Shown: one piece after another, positions 59,155-64,000 of the stretch
How positions within the stretch are numbered: position 1 is the first letter of the stretch
Layout of the letters: each line of letters opens with the position of its first letter
NCBI RefSeq assembly: GCF_004331465.1
Contig: NZ_SJKB01000006.1
Location: 62,001-126,000, forward strand
Direction of reading: 5' to 3'
DNA length: 64,000 nt
Origin: Kribbella pittospori
GTDB taxonomy: Bacteria; Actinomycetota; Actinomycetes; Propionibacteriales; Kribbellaceae
Notes under the pieces: generated by a model
The model's input: the letters and a program-made list of their open reading frames with translations, nothing else
What the model was told of the DNA's origin: nothing
The model's database searches: none
Translations under genes and position numbers: made by a program

Positions 59155-59883
59155 ATGCGTATCGATGTGTGGTCCGACGTCATCTGCCCGTGGTGCTACA
59201 TCGGGAAGCGGCGGCTCGAGCAGGCGCTGGCTCAGAGCGGCGACAGCGCGGAGATCGTCTGGCACTCCTTCCAGCTGGACCCGTCGGCGACGAGCGACGA
59301 CCCGCGCGACCTGCCGACCCGGCTGGGTGAGAAGTACGGTCGCGACCGCGCGTGGGGTGTGCAGGCCAACGCCCACGTGACCGAGGTCGCCGCCGAGGTC
59401 GGCCTCGAGTACCACCTCGACCAGTCCAAGTCCGCGAACACCGTCGACGCGCACCGGGTACTGCACCTGGCCCGCGACCTGATGTCCGCCGGCGAGGTGC
59501 CCGCCGACACGCAGGACCGCCTCAAGGAGCGGCTGCTCAAGGCGTACTTCACCGACGGGCTCCCGGTCGGTGACCACGCGACGCTCACGCAGCTCGCCGA
59601 GGAGGTCGGCCTCCCGTCCGACCGGGTCAGCGAGGTGCTCGCGAGTACGACGTACGCCCAGGACGTCGCCGACGACCAGGCTCAGGCGCTGGCGTACGGC
59701 GCCAACGGGGTGCCGTTCTTCGTGATCGACGAGAAGTACGGCGTCAGCGGTGCGCAGCCTGTCGAGGTGTTCCAGGAGGCGCTGCGGCGGGCGAACGCGG
59801 ACCGCAAGCCGGTGACGCTGATCACCGCCCCGGGCGCCACCACCGACGACGCCGCCTGCGGTCCGGATGGTTGCCCGATCTGA
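59155..59883 (+). CDS. DsbA-family FrnE-like oxidoreductase
   Basis: 242 aa. Thioredoxin-fold protein starting MRIDVWSDVICPWCYIGKRRLE: the CPWC redox motif lies at residues 11-14. A helical insert follows, then NGVPFFVIDEKYGVSGAQP with the cis-Pro. It ends with two further cysteines (CGPDGCPI), a feature of FrnE. No signal peptide, so it is cytosolic and could exchange disulfides or isomerise small molecules. Confidence 0.92.
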   Translation: MRIDVWSDVICPWCYIGKRRLEQALAQSGDSAEIVWHSFQLDPSATSDDPRDLPTRLGEKYGRDRAWGVQANAHVTEVAAEVGLEYHLDQSKSANTVDAHRVLHLARDLMSAGEVPADTQDRLKERLLKAYFTDGLPVGDHATLTQLAEEVGLPSDRVSEVLASTTYAQDVADDQAQALAYGANGVPFFVIDEKYGVSGAQPVEVFQEALRRANADRKPVTLITAPGATTDDAACGPDGCPI

Positions 59884-59943
59884 GTCTGAACGGATGAGCC
59901 TTGGGTACCGGGCGACGTACAGAACGTGGTGTATGAAGGAGGC

Positions 59944-60522
59944 ATGACTGTCGTGCGTGCACTGGCCAGGCCACTGCTCTCGATGATCTTCGTCGCGCAG
60001 GGTGTGAACTCGATCCGCAACCCCGAGCCGCTGGTGCCCAAGGCCCAGCCGGTGACAGACCGTTTGGTGCCGATGGTGAAGAACGTCGCACCGGCTCAGA
60101 TCGCCAACCGCATCCCCGAGACCACGGTGAACCTGGTCCGGCTGAACGGCGCCGTCCAGGTGCTCGGCGGTCTCGCGCTGGCGAGCGGGAAGGGACGGCG
60201 GACGGGCGCTACGGTGCTGGCGGCCACGCTGCTCCCGGTGACGATCGCCGGGCACCCGTTCTGGCAGGTGAAGGACAAGGACGCCCGGAGCGCGCAGCGG
60301 ATCCAGTTCATGAAGAACCTGGGTCTGTTCGGCGGTCTGCTCCTCGCCGCGGTCGACACCGAGGGCAAGCCGGGCGTCGCCTGGCGGGCCACGCACGGGG
60401 CGCAGGCGGCGAAGCGGGAGACCAAGCGCGGCGCGAAGGCCGCCAAGCGGGAGGCGAAGCAGCTGGCCCGTGAGGCCAAGCACGCCGCCAGACTCGCGAA
60501 GGCGGAGCTGAACCTCGGCTGA
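59944..60522 (+). CDS. DoxX-family membrane protein
   Basis: 192 aa from ATG 59944; GTG 59953 is possible because AAGGAGG (59936-59942) is too close to the ATG. Four hydrophobic segments with RPLLSMIFVAQGVNSIRNPEPLVPKA near the start and LNGAVQVLGGLALASGKGRR, typical of DoxX. The last 60 residues form a Lys/Ala/Arg-rich helix (AKRETKRGAKAAKREAKQ) that may bind membrane or nucleic acid. DoxX proteins link to thiol redox in mycobacteria; the DsbA-like gene is directly upstream. Confidence 0.85.
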   Translation: MTVVRALARPLLSMIFVAQGVNSIRNPEPLVPKAQPVTDRLVPMVKNVAPAQIANRIPETTVNLVRLNGAVQVLGGLALASGKGRRTGATVLAATLLPVTIAGHPFWQVKDKDARSAQRIQFMKNLGLFGGLLLAAVDTEGKPGVAWRATHGAQAAKRETKRGAKAAKREAKQLAREAKHAARLAKAELNLG

Positions 60523-60548
60523 CCTCACGGCCTCCTATTCTGGAGGCC

Positions 60549-61814
60549 GTGCCTACGTACAGTGACGACGGCCAGTGGTGGTGGGACGGCCGCAGTTGGC
60601 AGCCGGTCTCCCAACAACCACCACAGCAGCCGTACGCCGGGCCACCCCCGCAGCAGCAGTTCCAGCAGCCACACGGCGGCCAGCAGCAGTACGCCGGCCC
60701 GCCGCAGCAGCCGCAGTACCCGCGGCCGCAGCAGCAGTCCCCCGGGCAGCCGTACCCGCAGCCGGGGTTCTACGGGCAGCCGCGGCCGCCGCGGAAGCGT
60801 CGTACGGTCTGGATCGTGGTCGGCCTGGTACTGCTCGTGATCGGCGTCTCGGCCGGCGTCCCGGCCGGCATCCTCGCCTGGCGCGCCACCTCCGGCGACG
60901 ACAACGACGCCGGCCACGGCATCGGCAGCAGCGGCACCTCGGAGGAGCCGAAGGGCAAGAACCTCGAGCCCGGCCAGTCCGTCACCGCGCAGTCCCTCGC
61001 CCAGGTCGATCCGGCGACGTTCTACGAGAGCGTCGTCAAGCGCCAGATGACCGCGCCGATCGGCCGGGTGAAGTCGAGCATGTTCGGCGACCCGCAGAAG
61101 TTCGCGTCCCGGCAACTGTTCCCGATCACCGACATCGCGATCGACCACCGGAGCGACAAGTTCTACTACTTCCAGACCATCCTCACCGGCCCCACCGACG
61201 ACGAGCCGACCAACATCGCCTGCCAGGGGACCAAGGAGATGCACTGGTCGAACTACAGCAAGAAGTGGGAGCAGAGCACGTTCACGAGCAACACCTGCAC
61301 GAAGAAGCCGTTCATGGGCGGCGGTGACGGCGTCTTCTCCAGCGGACTGACCGCGGACCAGGCAGACAAGGTGCTGGCGAAGCTGCGCACGTACAAGGGC
61401 TATGTGAACGTCGCCAAGCCCACTCTGCTGTCGGCCGGCGGCAAGACATACGTCCGCCAGATCGTCGACTTCAAGCCGATCACCCTGGCCGACAAGAACT
61501 ACTGGGGTTCGGCGATTTCGATGTGGGCGTTCCGCGACGCGGGCCTGGATCCGGTCACCTGGCCGTGGTCGAACCCCTTCAACCTGACCGAGGGCATCCA
61601 CATGGTGTATTACCTCGACACCAAGACGCTGCTGCCGGTCGCGGCGTTCCAGAAGGGCATCGACACCCCGGCCGGCAACGGTGAGCCGGCGGTCAAACGC
61701 ACCACCATCCAGGTGCTCAACTACACCTTCCCGAAGACCCTGCCGCCGATGGTCCTCGGCCGGAGTGCGAACACGCTGTCGCTGACCCTCCCGGAAGGCT
61801 GGAAGGTCGTGTAG
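60549..61814 (+). CDS. Membrane-anchored protein with Gln/Pro-rich N-terminus
   Basis: 421 aa from GTG 60549. DDGQWWWDGRSWQPV at the start resembles the small WW-like DUF2510 motif; then a Gln/Pro/Tyr-rich stretch to about 85, a basic stop and a membrane helix (VWIVVGLVLLVIGVSAGVPAG about 89-110), and a 300-residue extracytoplasmic domain with two Cys (IACQG and NTCTKK). TATTCT (60536-60541) 7 bases before the GTG supports a leaderless transcript. Function unknown. Confidence 0.8.
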   Translation: MPTYSDDGQWWWDGRSWQPVSQQPPQQPYAGPPPQQQFQQPHGGQQQYAGPPQQPQYPRPQQQSPGQPYPQPGFYGQPRPPRKRRTVWIVVGLVLLVIGVSAGVPAGILAWRATSGDDNDAGHGIGSSGTSEEPKGKNLEPGQSVTAQSLAQVDPATFYESVVKRQMTAPIGRVKSSMFGDPQKFASRQLFPITDIAIDHRSDKFYYFQTILTGPTDDEPTNIACQGTKEMHWSNYSKKWEQSTFTSNTCTKKPFMGGGDGVFSSGLTADQADKVLAKLRTYKGYVNVAKPTLLSAGGKTYVRQIVDFKPITLADKNYWGSAISMWAFRDAGLDPVTWPWSNPFNLTEGIHMVYYLDTKTLLPVAAFQKGIDTPAGNGEPAVKRTTIQVLNYTFPKTLPPMVLGRSANTLSLTLPEGWKVV

Positions 61815-61863
61815 CAGCCATGCCCTAGGCTCAGGGGCAGGAGTTCCGAGCGTAGGGAGTGGG

Positions 61864-63138
61864 ATGAGCACGCAGCAGGGCTGGCCGGCGCCGAAGGCCC
61901 AGGGACCGGTCAGCGGCCGGGTCACGGTGCCCGGATCGAAGTCGATCAGCAACCGTGCCCTCATCCTCGCCGCACTCGCCGACGGACCGTCGCACCTGAC
62001 CGGTCTGCTCGCCGCCCGCGACACTGCGCTGATGCGCGCCGCGCTCGTCTCACTCGGTGTCGGTATCACGGACAACGGCCCGGTCGTGACTGTGACCCCG
62101 GGCTCGCTCAAGGGTCCGGCAAGCGTTGACTGCGGCCTCGCCGGCACTGTGATGCGCTTCGTCCCGCCGGTGGCCGGGCTGGCTGACGGTGTGGTCGAGT
62201 TCGACGGCGACGCGTATGCGCGCGAGCGCCCGATGGGCGTCATCCTCGACGCACTGCGCACGCTCGGCGTCCAGATCGACGACCAGGGCACCGGCCGCAT
62301 GCCGTACGCCGTGTCCGGAGCAGGCTCGGTCCGCGGCGGCAAGGTCACGCTGGACGCATCCGGGTCGAGTCAGTTCGTGTCGGCCCTGCTGCTCGCCGGA
62401 GCCCGGTACGACGAGGGCGTCGACATCCGGCACGACGGGAAGCCTGTGCCGTCGCAGCCGCACCTGGACATGTCGGTGGCGATGCTGCGCGAGCGCGGCG
62501 TCCAGGTCGACGACAGCGAACCGAACCGCTGGGTGGTTGCCCCCGGCCCCATTCGGGCGCTGGACGCCGCGATCGAGCCGGACCTGTCGAACGCGGCGCC
62601 GTTCCTGGCCGCGGCCGTCCTCACCGCCGGCGAGGTCACCGTGACCGGCTGGCCGGAGCAGACCACGCAGCCCGGCGGTCAACTCGGCGACATCTTCACT
62701 CGCTTCGGTGCCGAGGTGACTCGGACCGAGGACGGACTTACGGTCCGCGGGACCGGACGAGTGCAGGCGGTCGACCTCGACCTGAGCGAGGTTGGTGAGC
62801 TGAGCCCGGTGATCGCCGCCGTGGCTGCGTTCGCGGAAGGACCGTCGTACCTGCGGGGAATCGCGCATCTGCGCAACCACGAGACGGACCGGCTGGCGGC
62901 GCTCGAGCACGAGTTCAACGCGCTCGGTGGGGACGTGACGCAGACGGCCGACGGGCTGGAGATCCGGCCGAAGCGCTTGCAGGGTGGGCTTTTCGGGACC
63001 TACAACGACCACCGCATGGCCCACGCCGCCGCCGTACTCGGCCTGCTCGTGGACGGCCTGGAGATCGAGAACATCGGAACCACGGCAAAGACCCTGCCCG
63101 AGTTCCCCCAAATGTGGTCGGAGCTAAGCCGTGTGTGA
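61864..63138 (+). CDS. aroA: 3-phosphoshikimate 1-carboxyvinyltransferase (EPSP synthase)
   Basis: 424 aa. VPGSKSISNRALILAALA (substrate Lys/Ser/Arg) at about 22-39, CGLAGTVMRF (LAGTxxRF) near 90, the SSQFVSALLLAG motif, and LRNHETDRLAALEHE plus YNDHRMAHA near the C-terminus. Sixth step of aromatic amino-acid synthesis. TAGGCT at 61825 and AGGGAGTGGG before the ATG provide promoter and ribosome site. The last codons and TGA lie inside the left arm of repeat copy C. Confidence 0.96.
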   Translation: MSTQQGWPAPKAQGPVSGRVTVPGSKSISNRALILAALADGPSHLTGLLAARDTALMRAALVSLGVGITDNGPVVTVTPGSLKGPASVDCGLAGTVMRFVPPVAGLADGVVEFDGDAYARERPMGVILDALRTLGVQIDDQGTGRMPYAVSGAGSVRGGKVTLDASGSSQFVSALLLAGARYDEGVDIRHDGKPVPSQPHLDMSVAMLRERGVQVDDSEPNRWVVAPGPIRALDAAIEPDLSNAAPFLAAAVLTAGEVTVTGWPEQTTQPGGQLGDIFTRFGAEVTRTEDGLTVRGTGRVQAVDLDLSEVGELSPVIAAVAAFAEGPSYLRGIAHLRNHETDRLAALEHEFNALGGDVTQTADGLEIRPKRLQGGLFGTYNDHRMAHAAAVLGLLVDGLEIENIGTTAKTLPEFPQMWSELSRV

Positions 63139-63291
63139 TGGTCCCGCGCCTACTGCGCGGCACTCGGCACGGCATCTCGCCGCACTGGAGCAAAGGCGAC
63201 GATGGATCCGCATCGACACCTTCACTCCAGCACGCCGAGCTACCGCGCCGAGCACCTGCTCGCGACGGCGCGGGACCATCACACACGGCTT
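63126..63291. repeat. Palindromic dispersed repeat, copy C (166 bp)
   Basis: Arms of 25 bases (63126-63150 and 63267-63291) are exact reverse complements, starting AAGCCGTGTGTGATGG. The inner part aligns with copy B in reverse orientation, including GGCACTCGGCACGGCAT and CCGAGCACCTGCTCGCGACG. It contains the aroA stop codon (63136-63138) and ends 9 bp before the presumed rsgA ATG. No flanking target duplication. Confidence 0.83.
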
Positions 63292-63300
63292 GACCAGCTG

Positions 63301-64000
63301 ATGTCGCGGTACGACGAGGAGGCCCGGTACGACCGGCCGAAGCGCCGGACCCGGCCGCGGACCAAGGACCGCCCCTCGTACGACGACGCCGTCACCGGCA
63401 TCGTGATCACGCGCGACCGCGGCCGCTACACCTGTTGGGTCGACGACCGGCAGGTGACCGCGATGAAGGCGCGGCAACTCGGCCGCACGGGTGTGATCGT
63501 CGGCGACCGCGTCAAGCTCGCCGGCGACGCGAGCGGCGACGAGGGCACGCTGGCCCGCATCGTCGAGGTTCTCCCCCGTACGACGCTGCTGCGCCGGTCG
63601 GCCGATGACGACGACCCCGTCGAGCGTCCGTTGGTGGCGAACGCGGACCAGCTCGTCATCGTCGTCGCCGTCGCGAACCCGGAGCCGCGGACCGGTCTGA
63701 TCGACCGCTTCCTGGTCGCGGCATACGACGCAGGGATGCGGCCGCTGCTGTGCCTGACGAAGACCGACCTCGCCGACCCGGATCCGCTGCTCTCGATCTA
63801 CCGGCCGCTGGGAGTCGAGTCAGTCGCCACGCAGCAAGGCGGCGATCTCACTGACCTGCGTGAGCAACTCCAGGATCGGATCAGCGTCCTGGTCGGCCAC
63901 TCCGGCGTCGGCAAGTCGACGCTGGTCAACGGGCTGATCCCCGGTGCCGACCGCGCGATCGGCGTCGTCAACGAGGTCACCGGCCGCGGGCGCCATACCT
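63301..64000 (+). CDS. rsgA: Ribosome small-subunit GTPase RsgA (partial, cut by window end)
   Basis: 233 residues visible. OB-fold (GIVITRDRGRYTCWVDDRQVTAMKARQLGRTGVIVGDRVKLAG), then the circularly permuted GTPase with NKxD-like LTKTDL, G1 GHSGVGKSTLVNGLI and NEVTGRGRHT. It helps 30S assembly. ATG 63301 lacks a ribosome site; an in-frame ATG at 63202 with AAAGG upstream lies inside repeat copy C and would add 33 residues not typical of RsgA. The C-terminus and zinc domain lie beyond the window. Confidence 0.93.
   Translation, partial: MSRYDEEARYDRPKRRTRPRTKDRPSYDDAVTGIVITRDRGRYTCWVDDRQVTAMKARQLGRTGVIVGDRVKLAGDASGDEGTLARIVEVLPRTTLLRRSADDDDPVERPLVANADQLVIVVAVANPEPRTGLIDRFLVAAYDAGMRPLLCLTKTDLADPDPLLSIYRPLGVESVATQQGGDLTDLREQLQDRISVLVGHSGVGKSTLVNGLIPGADRAIGVVNEVTGRGRHT

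Noticed and set aside
19984..63291. The three palindromes as insertion sequences
   Set aside because: No transposase frame, no target duplications and different terminal sequences in each copy.

Overview
The window is chromosomal DNA of a high-GC actinomycete. Evidence: frequent GTG starts, 4-bp GTGA/ATGA gene overlaps, WhiB proteins, a SigR/RsrA-type redox pair, an RsbW/SigF-type pair, a fused 2-oxoglutarate decarboxylase (Kgd) and bL37. The content fits Propionibacteriales (Kribbella-like), but the genus is an inference. I see no transposase, integrase, phage module, CRISPR array, rRNA or tRNA gene.

Layout. 0-2.4 kb: a minus-strand operon of a FolP2-like protein, a RibD/DHFR-like reductase and a LigB-like protein. 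2.5-5.6 kb: an L-fuconate catabolic operon (fucD, SDR, aldo/keto reductase) behind a perfect 12-bp operator palindrome. 5.6-11.2 kb: a CopB-type P-ATPase behind a CsoR-like box, an ABC-F protein with a structured leader, a GntR regulator and a DUF3052 protein. 11.6-18.4 kb: kgd, small genes, and an ArsR regulator divergent from a CaCA exchanger across a 20-bp palindrome, then a divergent WhiB. 18.5-23.2 kb: GNAT, MDR reductase, MerR, a secreted protein and malic enzyme. 23.4-28.8 kb: two complete polar amino-acid ABC importers in tandem. 28.9-33.7 kb: anti-sigma/sigma pair, WhiB1/WblE behind a CRP-like site, PdtaS-like kinase. 33.7-43.1 kb: a mctP-type monocarboxylate transporter pair, a pseudo-HD/HD-GYP pair, bL37 and an HTH-NB-ARC-TPR regulator. 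43.2-45.8 kb: rsrA/sigR with a canonical SigR promoter, a hydrolase and an SRAP protein. 45.9-61.8 kb: an accessory stretch with a degenerate GGDEF protein, a membrane-anchored ECF sigma fusion, a T-box-controlled archaeal-type AspRS, a frameshifted kinase, an M20 peptidase, a LuxR-type ATPase, hydrolases and a DsbA-like protein. 61.9 kb to the end: aroA and rsgA (cut by the window edge).

The whiB1-pdtaS, rshA-sigH, SRAP, aroA and rsgA order recalls Mycobacterium tuberculosis Rv3219-Rv3228, with about 10 kb and 16 kb of additional genes between the conserved blocks.

The most unusual signals are (i) a family of three ~165-bp near-perfect palindromes (19984-20147, 49299-49465, 63126-63291) that share a core but carry different, self-complementary arms and each fill a junction between co-directional genes; (ii) a T-box leader with an apparent GAC (Asp) specifier and translational architecture upstream of a second, archaeal-type AspRS; (iii) an ArsR/CaCA pair in which the regulator carries an alpha5-type metal-site pattern; and (iv) three proteins with eroded or rewired signalling domains (pseudo-HD, pseudo-GGDEF, CxxxC WhiB).
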